Shown here piece after piece: positions 54,201 through 64,000 of a stretch of 64,000 nt of DNA. Numbering within the stretch: the stretch's first letter is position 1; every line of letters starts with the position of its first letter. A program made the translations under genes and the position numbers. Origin of the DNA: Hymenolepis diminuta (Eukaryota > Platyhelminthes > Cestoda > Cyclophyllidea > Hymenolepididae); contig CAADRB010000011.1 of assembly GCA_900708905.1 (NCBI GenBank), forward strand, positions 2,813,473-2,877,472, written 5' to 3'. The notes beneath the pieces were generated by a model, which saw only the letters and a program-made list of their open reading frames with translations, did no database searches and was not told the origin of the DNA.

Positions 54201-57200
54201 TCGATTTCGCCAGCTTCCTGAAGCATTGAATTCAACTCCTGTTGAGCTGCTAGTAGAGTTCTCTTGAATGCTTCATGACCGTTGATCAGTTGCTGAAGAG
54301 AGAAGAAAAGGTGCGGCGGTTAAGATGGCATGAAAATAACCACTGGTTTTTATTTTCGACCTCTATCCTGAAAATTGCATGGGTCATAGATTAGCTAAAT
54401 CATTATTACAATAATGAAGTCCCTTTGAGAAACATACGGCTAAATCAAATTGCAATACTACGGTTCCCCAAACGACTTTGTTTACTGAAATTAATAATAA
54501 TTCTAACATATGTTCTGTTCTCTTCACTGCTTAGAAAGATAGCGATCGAAACGCATGGAAGTTATACTACTTAGCTTTTTATTTAGTCTAATATTAATCT
54601 TGCCTTTTCTTAAAGAATTTCAATGCTTGAACATTTGCAATTAAATAAATATTCAAGAAAATGGGAATATATGAAGTCAAGAAACATACGGATACTTCCT
54701 CAACCCTATCAGCAATGAAAAGATCCTGCAAATCCTCTTCAGCTTGTTCCAGCCAGTTTGAGAAGGGCTAAATTGATAAAATCCAATAAAAAATCATAAT
54801 AAGCACAACTTACTCCAACTCTTCGAGCGAATGACTGTTGTAGATTGTCAATTTTCTTCAGCACTTCCAGACGTTTCTATAAAATGCGTGATTAGAGTCT
54901 AGCATTATATTATCTAAGGCATACGTCTATTTCTTCCCTTCGTTTTGCCGACAGTTCGCCGAGCCTATCCCATTCGAAAACTATGTTCTGAGTTTTGTTG
55001 TTAATTGTTTCCACATCTTCGTACTGAAGAGCACTAAAAATACCAAAAAACATTACAAATCATTTAATTTTTCGCAAAAAAAAACAATGGCAACTTTATT
55101 TTGTATCAAAGCCTATTATTGAGCTACGGTCTGTTCTACCTATGACTAATTCCCTTCGCTTAGGTTGCTTATCCCTTTTTGTGCTTTAAATTCCCCATAT
55201 AACGAACTTTGGTCTTTTTTCGGCATTTTTTCTCCTCATTATAAGTTTTCGCAAGATAGCTTTTGATATTCTTATTTTGCAGCGATAAGGTTCGTTAATA
55301 CATTACAGAGCAAAAACTATAAGTTTTCTCCAACCTAGTATAGTAAATCTTAGAATGTATATTTATAAAAGATCCGTAAACGACGAGTGCAACCCTTTCA
55401 TCAAATCAACCATCCCCAAGTATGAACATTGATAATGAAGTTTCGAATCAGAAAATCTTTTTCCCCTAAATAACTGTTGAAAAACGCATTCCGATCTGAG
55501 GTAAAAAGATGGCAGAATAACAACCATTAGTGAAACAAATCATAATGAACATAATGGATCCATCAGCTGTCAACTACATATAGAAAGCATGTTTTAAAAT
55601 CACTTAAAGGATCCTCCTTTCCCAAAACAACACTCAAAGATCTTCCAATGAGAAAGTCATAGACTAGGCGTCTGAACTTAGTAGACTCATAGAGTGTATA
55701 CTAAATTCTAATTACGGGAATAGTTATATCAAACAAATCTTTGTCTGTTTGAAAGGTGAGCCGAGAAGTTGGAGGATCGATTGCTTCTATGAATCTTAAA
55801 TATCAAGAGTCGACGCACTTTATTTATTGTTTCCAGTCTTATAGATATCTCACTCACTTTTATTCCACATCCCTGTGCATTTAAAGTTACCATCGCCCCT
55901 CACATTATTTACGGTCCTGTTTTCGGTTCTCAAACATGTTTAATTCATTACCTTCTTTATTCAAACTTTTCGTTTTAAGTAAGCTAGAGCACACCTCTAC
56001 TTTAACATCAACTTCGTAATATGTAGGAACTTACGATTGGAGTTTCCGACTACTAATCAAGAAGTCCAGAGTATAAACTCATTCAAGTGCCCTTTACAAT
56101 AATTCAAAGATAGAGATTGAAAGAGAAAATGAATATGCATAATTAGCGAATGAAATACTTGAACCGTGTTCTATGTGATTTGAAAGATATTTCAAGAATA
56201 AAAGAGATATTCATGATAGGATCTGAGTCCTACATTTAAGACAGTATGCAAAAAGTACAAAGACGGAAGGCTTGTCGACCGTGAGACCGCTACAAATATG
56301 ATGATTCGGTAGCTAGCCTTTTAATCTTGGCCCTTACATGCTTTCTGAACAGTAATTAGAAAAAAGAGGGTTTGAATTCGAAAACCGAATTTACTCTCTA
56401 TTATGCGTTCATAAAATATGAATTTGGAGAATTTAATTCTAGACCGTAACTTACTTTAGCTCTTCAGCAATAGCGACAATCCTCTCAACTCGGCTCTGAT
56501 GAGCTCCCAGATCCGCTTCGAAGGCGCTCTGTTTTTGAGCAAGAGCTGCTAGTTCCGCACAAGAGGTGGTTTCATAGTCATTTTTACTCAAGGAAGCAAC
56601 TTTATCCTTTGACCAAGCCTCATGCGTGGCGCATTTGAGCTTGAATTTCTTCAAAAGATAGTCAAGTTGCTCCAAACGACGAATTTCTTGAAGAAGCCAG
56701 TTCTAGGGATGAAAAATTGTGACTAGTTGCTGTTCAGTTAACAGAAGAGACAGATATATGGCGACCAACCTCTTAATTGAATTCACTCTTTAAACTATGG
56801 ACATGAACCATAATTCAGAAGGATGTTAGACAGATCAAGAAATTTGGACTGTGTGTAGTGCAAGGAATTTTATCAGTTCAGTAAAAACGGAGAACCTGAT
56901 GAATCTAAAACAGCGAACACTTATACTTGTTGCTGTCAGATGTATGATTTCCTACGATCATTCCCTATTCAAGACTGATCTGTTGAATACAGAGAAGAGA
57001 GACATGACTTAAGCATTATTATATGAATATACCTTTGAAATTAAAAGTCTAAGGTACAGAAGAAATCCAGCAGAAAAATAGGAGCACTATCATGCTCAAT
57101 GGGAAATTATTATACTTACTGGACATCCCTGTATTAAACTGAAATCTATGCATTCTTCTGGCACATGATTCGAAATTGAGTGGAATACCTAATCCTACAT

Positions 57201-60200
57201 AGATTAACATTAAGAATAATTAATAATATTTATTATTTTAATTATTATGGAGCGCATCCAAAATACGTTAAGGACTTGATTTTAGGCCACTGATTGAATT
57301 TAGATCAAATTGTTAGGATGAATTTAACAGTGACATTCGATGTACACCTATGCCTTTCAATCTCCCCTTAACCTGTTAACCTTAATTTCATTAAATTCAC
57401 CCTTAGAAGGGAAAATATTAGTTAGACCCCTATAACATTATAACAATATACATCGCTATTTTATTAAACGCTATGAGTAAGAGGCCATAAAGTATGGCAC
57501 AGGGAATTGGAATCGCTCTTATTTGCTGCTAATCTATCCCCTTGTGAGACCATGCTAGAAGGAGACACAACTTCAGACCAGTAGAAACTCCTAATCATTT
57601 CCAAGTGAACACAATACAATTGGATACAATACAAGTGAAAGCCACCTTTTGTAAATAAGGTCAGAATTGTTTAATTCCTCATTCTCGTTTGTTTCCCGAT
57701 CAAATATACTGATTTTAAGGATTATCTACGGTTTCATTTCGACTTTTGCCCAATTTTTCCTTCCCATACGTCGTTGCGTATTTGATTCATCCCTAGTCCA
57801 TTATGCACTATATCATTTTTCTCCTTGTCGAACGCCTCCTATTTGACCTCTGCACTCTTATTTAGTTCTTTCCTATTAAACTTATTCCGTCCAATATCTT
57901 GTCTTAGAGCTTTCTTATGGTTTTCGGGTGCTGCCAGTATTAAGGTTCTAAATATGAAACCTTAATGGTTACACATCTCACGACCCCATACTGCCAGATT
58001 GCCAGACCTACTGTACTCCAAATACGTATACTCAAACAAAATGCGAAAAGGACTGTTTTGATCATCCTGTTTCACATAGTTTTAACCTACAAATAAACAA
58101 AGAGAATCTTTAGGGCGTACCCCATGTGCTAAATTTTAAACAAGATATAAAAGTTTTATAAATTCAGATATTACTACAAATATGATGAGTGACACACCAG
58201 AATTCATATCTAAGCTACTGCCTATGCGATGTAGTCTATGCTACGTCTCAGGATGAGCAATGTACATCACAGATTGTCTGCGCGTTGTCAGTATGAGAGC
58301 ACATATTGTTCTTAACATTTAGTCTGGACAAAGCCATCGTCAGTCAGACGATGGATTGATCTTTACCTTCACTAATACGAAAAAGGATTTTTAGCCTTCG
58401 TTAGAGCGTTAAATCTCCTTTGAGGTAACGCGCAATGGAATTTTATAATCTCAAAAATAATAAGAAATACATAAACGAACTCGATTTCACATTTGCTGAC
58501 TATTAGATACCTTTATTCAAATTTGAAATATGCAGTACTATTTTGACTTGGGTTCGTTTCCGAGATTAAAAACTACCACCTTTAGATCAAATACGACATT
58601 TAGTTAACATGTTTCCAACATATACCAAGCTTACGTAACATCCGAACATTATGGTACAGTCCAAATTGACCTTAAAGGGCAATGCAGGAAATATTAGAGG
58701 AGGTAAGGCATCCGGATTTACGATAGTGCATTTTCCGGGTCAAAGATCTTCTTCTCTTTGGGGTCAGGATCAAGTAAGAAAAAATTATCACCTTTCACAG
58801 GAAATGTGAAGGTATCTTTCTTACAGCAATTGATGATTCGAACAGGTAGGGAAAAAGATGGGATGATACAAGCCGACCGGTTGCAGGTAAAAAAGAAAGA
58901 CGTTGTGTGTTTAAGTAAAAGGGGAATGGATGCCTTATGGGGAAATAAATCAAAATTCTAAGATGATTAATCTCAGTGAATATGCTCCCAGTGTTAGATG
59001 AGAGAAAATTGGAATCTGATCCTGGAATATTTCAAATATACTTCAACATATATAAATTGTATAGCAACGAATATCCGATTACAGTTGGGAACCCATATTA
59101 CTATTTCGTTAATGTTAAGACAATAAAGATCATTATTGGGAACATTTTGATTGAGTATAATTTCATTTTATCTTTAGAGGAATTAAGATAATATAAGATT
59201 TATCTTCAAATAATAAAGTAAAGAATTTCTGTAATCTTGTAATCTTGTGGGTAAACAAATGGAATTAAACTTTTGATAATGTAAAAAATTCTAGGGAACT
59301 TAAATGCTATAAATGATGTTTTAAATGCTGTGACAATAAAAAATGGGTGAAGTCATAAATTCATTAAATGAATTTAAGATTTCGTAAAAGGCCAAAAGGT
59401 TGGAAATAGAACTTTATTTAAGATATCTGCCCTATCTCAAGCCAGTTCTTTATAAGCAACAAAGTTAACTATCAATAAAAAGTGAAAGTTAACGCAGAGT
59501 TGAAGTCTTTGAGTAAAAACATCCCGATGCTATTTAAAATAGAGGAGAGGATTCAAATCAATCAAATTCAAGCAAAAAAGAATTCGATTATAAGAAATCC
59601 ATAACATACATAAATGCAAGACGTCATTAAACTGGAGAAAATAAAAAGAATTCAAAATGAAAAGTTTTCTTAAACAGCACTCTGACATTGCAATACACGT
59701 CTTTACAGTTGCCCACTGCCCTAGCAGGTCCAATTTAAAAATCACTTAACAGGAGAGCGAACCCTATTTTTATTAACTACATATTTTAATCTCTAGCAGC
59801 ACTTACCAAGAACACTAAACTTTCTCTTGATTAAACGTATTTAAGTGAAAAAGGAAAAAAACCCATGAGTGCATGTCTGCGTAAATTTATAGTGGATTAA
59901 GTTTGGATTAAAATATATCATTTGCCTACCTCAAATCCCTTCTCTAGATCCTCCATCTTTCTCCAGGCATCATTAATCTCCCCGATAGACTGACCAGCTG
60001 GTGGCATGAAGGCGGGTTTGTGAGCCAGCTTCAGCCGAGTTTGAATTGAATTATTTAAGGCTTCGAGCAGAGCCTTATCCTCAACACGTGGTGGTTTGGC
60101 TGATCCACCATAGGCTGTGTATTGAGCCAGCTTCTCTTTAGCATGAGAAAGAGTTCCATCTGTTGTTTTGTCCTTTAATAGTAGAAACAAAATGACCATT

Positions 60201-62629
60201 ATTATCCATATATTGAAGTTAGCCTCTTCTATCAATTGATATCGTAAGTTGGGAACCCGCATAAGCAGAAATCCTATAAGTGCGAGTGAGATAATTTGAT
60301 GGGAGTAAAACGTTTGCTACGTTAAACGGTGTAGATTCGATTGTTAACATCGTGAAACTGAAGTGACATGGCAGTGATAGATACTTATCAGAAAGAAGAT
60401 ACTATTTTACAACGATTAGAGAATACATAGGGGTTTCATCTAATGAGGGAGGTAAATATTACCATACACGTCTGCTAATCTCAGATGAAACTATGCAAAA
60501 TGTCATAAAATATTGTTAAATAACCACCATCCGATGCAAAACAGGATTGAACACTGATGATTTTCAAATTAAATTTAACTTGTAAATATGTGCTTCATAT
60601 TTTTAAAAAAATTCCCTATAATTTCTTTAATATCGCTTGCCTAAATCCCAATTAACTAATTGGGCTTATTGAATTGATAAGTAAGTACACTTTTCGTAGA
60701 GATAATAAATCATTTCTTATCTGAATGCATGATACCGACATCGGTTCCTCACTTATCCGCATTAGAAGTCTCTCAGAAAGCTTATTATATAATTAGGCCA
60801 CTTATTTGAAACACTGGATGTATCAAATTTAAGAGCCCCAGTCAAAATAATTTTCTTTGTTCACTGTTTACCTCCAGATTAGAATAATTTTCCTGCTACG
60901 CTTTTTAAGATTATCCACGAAAGCTTTTCGTAGTAATATTTAACTACGTTTCTCCTCAGTAATCTCTAATTATACGAGGTGTACTTTTTTGAACCTAACA
61001 TCTTTGCCCAATATGGTGACTTACAGCAAGGAAGGGTATTTGATTATTAATCCATTTGAGAAGATCTGAAGCAAGAGTAGCGTACTCCTCCATCAATTTT
61101 TCCGTATCCTGATTGGACTTGAGCACTTTTGCAATCTTACTTGCCGCAGATTCAGTCTACAGCGTAATAGAAGATAGAATTATAACGTAAAATTTCTAAG
61201 TATAACGTCGGGAGTATAATGAGAAAACTAACATTGTGAGCATTAGCGAAGGCATGGTAGTATGCGGCAACATAGGTCATAACAGATCGTTCATCAGGTC
61301 GAATCGTATTTACCATATCTGTTGACCAAGGAACATAAATAATGAATATTTTTGTGAGAATAAAGGGAAAAATTAGGGTTTTAGAAGTCACCACAAAACT
61401 CAAAACAGATAGTACTTACTTTTGCAATTATAACAGTTGGAAAAAGCTACCTGAGAAATACTACTTATTTACATCCAAAGTAGATTATTTGACTTAAAGC
61501 AAGGTTTATGTTTATATTAAGAAATCATTTAAAGCAGGGAAATAAGTAATCCAAACAACGGACCCTCAGCGTCAAGCATCTTAGGAATGTCGAGATATTT
61601 TTCAGCGACGTCGAAAGCATAATTGAGATTTTGAATAGGATTTTCCTAAATAATAATAATACATTAAAATACCAAACAAATAAGGTATAGCGTAATCAAT
61701 AATTAAATGAGGACGTATTATGTTGCCAATTTTAAAGTATTAACTACCAGTCTTAAATGTGATATAATAATAAAACTTTATGTCACCTTCGAGAGCTTAT
61801 TGTAATCAATAAGTTCTGGACGGTGCCTATGAATGAGAGCGCAGAAAGCGAGACCATCTTTCCAACTAAAATTAAAATAAATCAATGTAAAATATTAAAA
61901 TTAACTTATCGCAAATTATATTGGAGTGTTCGAACCTTGTATGGAAGTTTTGAACATTAACATTATTGTATGGAGCAGTTTTACGTTGACACCATAAAAG
62001 CAATCCTTCCTTGGCATGAAGTTCTGAAATAAAAAAAAGGAAAGCAGATGGCAAATTGTCCAAAACAAATTTCTCATATGAAAAATATTATAAATACCTT
62101 CAACGGTAATATCTTGGATACAGAAACGAAGAATGATTGTCCAAATCATTCCAAGGGTCATTTTAATATTTCCATCGACAATTTCTAATAAAAATAATCA
62201 TGAATTTACTAAAAAGTCGTACGCTCAGCACCGATGGACACCAGTTGAACACCTTTGCTTTCGATATACTTAAGAGCCTTATTGACGTTTGTGATCATAT
62301 GGAAACGCATTCTGCCTCGATCAGGTTTAGGAAGAGGCTCTTCAGCCAGTGTTTCCAATAGTTGCAATAATTTTAATCCATCACGAAAATCATTTTCGAT
62401 ATCAGTAATACTCGTATTTGCCTTTCGGAGATAAGAATTGCACCACGCAGTGAAAGTCTAAAAGAAGTGATTTTACTGAAATATATACTACCTTCTTTTG
62501 TTGAATTTCCCACATAGGATCCAAATATTGCTCACGATCCCATTCTTCCTCCTCTTCAGGTTCAATATGAGTGTCGTAGTATGGGTCATTAGGGTAATAA
62601 GCGTTAGTATTATTGTAATAATATTCCAT
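24294..62629 (-). CDS. ACTN: Alpha-actinin, complete, 18 exons
   Basis: Alpha-actinin cross-links actin filaments as an antiparallel dimer, in muscle dense bodies or Z-lines and at cell cortex. Exons: 62629-62492, 62457-62223, 62184-62098, 62023-61936, 61865-61787, 61645-61564, 61318-61233, 61156-61025, 60172-59930, 56702-56455, 55033-54925, 54876-54814, 54767-54690, 54292-54131, 51606-51319, 39956-39675, 32067-31909, 24452-24294. All phases agree and give 905 residues. Tandem CH domains cover about residues 47-265 ([70 protein letters not shown]). Four spectrin repeats span about 280-745. The C-terminal EF-hand part ends with the typical [17 protein letters not shown]. The two loops nearest the conserved positions, [12 protein letters not shown] and [12 protein letters not shown], lack key acidic residues, so calcium binding is unlikely. 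Three long 3' introns carry transposons and SINEs. Confidence 0.97.
24453..31908 (-). other. Alpha-actinin intron 17
   Basis: 7.5 kb intron between the last two exons. It holds a SINE-like fragment at 30430-30525 and a purine run (GA repeat then a G-run) near 30952-30970. Plus-strand frames such as 25333-25566 have no recognisable homology. No other feature seen. Confidence 0.75.
30430..30525 (-). repeat. SINE-like repeat, copy H
   Basis: On the minus strand the head reads GATTAACTTGCTTATCTGC followed by a B-box-like CATTCGATTCCCATGAG. The head matches the copy at 52925-53028 (GATTAACATACTTGTCTGCC). The body is truncated or diverged. Confidence 0.4.
32941..33958 (-). mobile_element. Tc1/mariner-superfamily element, family 3, decayed
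   Basis: About 1.0 kb element flanked by TA on both sides. The ends are inverted repeats: left CAGGATGCATAAGGCATCT, right (reverse complement) CAGGGTGCTTAAGGTATCT, followed on both sides by a GGACAC block. The minus strand encodes pieces of a transposase unlike families 1 and 2: an N-terminal helix-turn-helix ([20 protein letters not shown] at about 33630-33690), and a catalytic piece [15 protein letters not shown] near 33320 followed by a [13 protein letters not shown] stretch. Stops and shifts break the frame many times. It lies in alpha-actinin intron 16 in the gene's orientation. Confidence 0.8.
33060..33775 (-). pseudogene. Family 3 transposase pseudogene
   Basis: The longest intact piece is 33584-33775, holding the DNA-binding part. 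Downstream, in other frames, come a segment with [17 protein letters not shown], then the catalytic aspartate segment with an in-frame stop, and a C-terminal part ending about 33070. At least four breaks are visible. Confidence 0.7.
34895..35045 (-). repeat. SINE-like repeat, copy E (best tRNA-like head)
   Basis: On the minus strand the copy starts GGTGGCGCAGCTGTTAAAG, an excellent A-box (TGGCGCAGCTG), and has the B-box-like GTAGGTTTGATGACC about 30 bases on. The body (GATTGTAATGGCCAGACGCG, CTGGTTAAGTCCGG) matches copies F and G. It shows most clearly that the family derives from a tRNA. Confidence 0.6.
35413..35442. repeat. Short perfect inverted repeat
   Basis: CACCAACGTCC and its reverse complement GGACGTTGGTG are separated by eight bases (TACTTCAA), giving a strong small hairpin within alpha-actinin intron 16. 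No T-run or gene context explains it. Confidence 0.7.
35845..35962 (-). repeat. SINE-like repeat, copy F
   Basis: Minus strand: head TTGCGATACAACGGTTAACG, then GTCAGGAGTCATGGACTCGA with GATGACCATCGATG, then AACAGCACTGGTTAAGTC. The order matches copy E, about 0.8 kb away in the same orientation. Confidence 0.55.
45470..46674 (+). mobile_element. Mariner transposon, family 2, copy 2
   Basis: TA-flanked, 1205 bases, with terminal inverted repeats containing TTAACAGAAGTTCTGT (left) and ACAGAACTTCTGTTACAA (right). The plus strand encodes the same transposase pieces as copy 1, including HLDNARPH and [13 protein letters not shown] at 46277-46483. The 5' half is diverged from copy 1 with several small deletions, but 46159-46705 is identical to 11114-11660 in reverse orientation, including an 8-base T run and bases beyond the element end. 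It lies in alpha-actinin intron 15, antisense to the gene. Confidence 0.88.
45736..46483 (+). pseudogene. Mariner family 2 transposase pseudogene, copy 2
   Basis: Transposase remnants in several frames: a degraded N-terminal part around 45740-45870, a middle part with [13 protein letters not shown] near 46020, and the C-terminal catalytic part 46277-46483 which ends prematurely after [11 protein letters not shown]. The N-terminal helix-turn-helix is more decayed than in copy 1. Confidence 0.7.
51607..54130 (-). other. Alpha-actinin intron 14
   Basis: 2.5 kb intron between spectrin-repeat exons. One SINE-like copy lies at 52925-53028. Nothing else recognised. Confidence 0.75.
52925..53028 (-). 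repeat. SINE-like repeat, copy G
   Basis: Minus strand: CGCGATTAACATACTTGTCT, GCCAGGTCAGAGGTCAGGTG, then the body word GTAAGCGGAACGGCTAACCA followed by CACAGGTTAAAGTC. The head matches copy H and the body matches copy I. Confidence 0.5.
55034..56454 (-). other. Alpha-actinin intron 10
   Basis: 1.4 kb intron that splits the codon for Asn in the EELN motif of spectrin repeat 2 (AA then T). No feature recognised inside. Confidence 0.75.
56703..59929 (-). other. Alpha-actinin intron 9
   Basis: 3.2 kb intron. A small inverted repeat (CCATCGTC, five-base loop, GACGATGG) is at about 58339-58359. A plus-strand frame at 58758-58961 has no ATG start and no homology. Nothing else recognised. Confidence 0.7.
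60173..61024 (-). other. Alpha-actinin intron 8
   Basis: 850-base AT-rich intron between the CH2-linker exon and the first spectrin-repeat exon. It marks the change from short 5' introns to long 3' introns. No feature inside. Confidence 0.75.
62458..62491 (-). other. 34-base alpha-actinin intron 1
   Basis: Minus strand begins GTAGTATATATTTCAG and ends CACTTCTTTTAG. Removing it joins IQQKK to TFTAWCN exactly as in other alpha-actinins (QQRKTFTAWCN in human). At 34 bases it is near the lower limit for spliceosomal introns. Confidence 0.9.
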
Positions 62630-64000
62630 GTTAACCAGGACGCGCGAAAAAAGAAAATGCTAAAGTAATTTATTTGTAGCGCTTGATTTCAAGGTCGCCT
62701 AATTATGGAAACTCAACAACTAATAGTTCTTTAAAATAATAGAATAATAGGTAAATAAATTAAATACCTGCTTTATTATTTATTCAAAACAAATTTAATT
62801 TAAAACAGCAGTTATTTAAAAACTGCAATCAAAATTAGTTTTAGTAATATGAACACCGTATCATTCTAATATAGGTATGTATAAACTAAGCCATTAGAGC
62901 AAGTATGGCGTATTTTAATTTCATGTTATTCACTGATTCCTCGCATTGCTTCTTAATTGTCATGCAAATTTTGCTTCAAAGTTAAATCAATTATTTAAAA
63001 TTTGTTTATTTATTACTTGGTATTTTAGCGGTACTTGTACGATTTGCTATCCTGGACCGTAAATATACCGATTTAGACTAGATTTCGTGGATAACTAGAT
63101 TATTTTAACATTTTTATGTATATATTTTGAAAGCTATTCTGACAATAGAGATTGGAGAAAATACTTTTCTCTTCTATGTGACACTGTCATTTGTAGATTT
63201 TGTCACTCATCCATCGTTGTTACAAGATTGGGTGGGGGACGAGAGTAAAACTATTGAGTTCTTGTAGTACATGAGGGCAATACTTTGACCGTTTCTGTCA
63301 CGTCATTACATTACAATGAGTGACCATGTGCTGCCTAGGAATGAGGGAAATAGCACGAAGACTATTTAAAGATGTCTTTCACAATTCGATAAATCAAACC
63401 CTCTTGTTGTGATTTATTTTTAATCACGAACCCGAGTGTTCTTTTCGATCACCACATCCCCACCATGTGAGCATACACAAGATCCCACCATATCTGAGCT
63501 TCGGGCACACTTTATCGAGACATAAAGTTGTTTTGATAGCCACATCTCTTTACACACCGTTCTCAGATGTTGACATTTAAATTCTGCTGCGAGGGCCGAT
63601 CATCGTAACAGGGAAAAGGGAGATGTCATTAATTGATTAATTGATCTATCGGAGCAAAAGTGGGCAAAATTTAGACAGTCAGACTGTGTAATTGGATCCG
63701 TATACTACGAGCTAAAGGGTTTATTGTAAACAGATGTGCCAGATCTGCTTGCTGTCGGCGAGAGTGGAATGATACTGCTATAACGTAACCAACTAGGAGT
63801 TCGGATAGTAATCTAGCAGAGCCAATGTTAGAAGAAATGATAATTATTTTCCCCCGTTCCCAATATTTCTTCTATGAACAAAAATGTATTTTCTTTCTTT
63901 ATTTCCCCCACCGATACACTTAACACTTGATCATTATTCGTATTTGTTTAAGTCGATACCGATTGAGTGTGAGTTTCGTTATACACGCGTGTTGACTATA
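62630..64000 (-). promoter_or_regulatory. Upstream flank of alpha-actinin
   Basis: About 1.4 kb upstream of the alpha-actinin ATG. The bases just before the ATG (minus strand TTTTTTCGCGCGTCCTGGTTAAC) are locally GC-rich. No TATA box, further exon or other gene could be recognised. Confidence 0.35.

Noticed and set aside
58758..58961. Plus-strand ORF rich in Lys and Ser
   Set aside because: No ATG start, no recognisable domain, located in an alpha-actinin intron.
1..64000. CRISPR array, bacterial operon or phage-like system
   Set aside because: No regularly spaced repeats, no ribosome binding site pattern; the window is plainly animal nuclear DNA with spliced genes.

Overview
The window looks like nuclear DNA of a flatworm, most likely a parasitic one (cestode or trematode). 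The base composition is AT-rich. Animal genes are split by introns that are either tiny (34 to 76 bases) or very long (up to 11 kb), and the spaces between exons are littered with Tc1/mariner elements and a tRNA-derived SINE-like repeat. The species cannot be named from the sequence. All gene models are my own splicing of exons that continue in frame and match known families; there is no transcript evidence.

Layout. (1) 1164-6276, plus strand: the 3' part of tankyrase (ankyrin repeats, SAM domain, PARP catalytic domain); its 5' exons lie left of the window. (2) 6807-8119: a broken mariner element holding a 462-base run of N. (3) 9998-15660, minus strand: a complete eight-exon nucleobindin-like gene, tail-to-tail with tankyrase. 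Its sixth intron appears to be a GC-AG intron and contains a second mariner family copy. (4) 16180-20651, minus strand: two tentative orphan genes, one for a small membrane protein (two 3' exons seen) and one for a secreted protein of about 100 residues. (5) 22016-22423, plus strand: a two-exon ribonuclease kappa gene, followed 98 bases later by a 48-codon ORF that could be a second cistron. (6) 24294-62629, minus strand: a complete 18-exon alpha-actinin gene (905 residues) filling 60 percent of the window. (7) 62630-64000: upstream flank of alpha-actinin.

The genes have separate cellular roles: telomere, Wnt and spindle ADP-ribosylation (tankyrase), Golgi/ER calcium binding (nucleobindin), V-ATPase-linked membrane function (RNASEK) and actin cross-linking (alpha-actinin). 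They do not form a pathway.

The most unusual signals are: two inverted mariner copies 34 kb apart whose 3' ends, plus about 30 bases of flank, are identical over 547 bases while their 5' halves have diverged; the GC-AG intron of nucleobindin; the 5'-short, 3'-long intron gradient of alpha-actinin; degenerate EF-hands in alpha-actinin; and a dispersed tRNA-like SINE family with at least nine copies.
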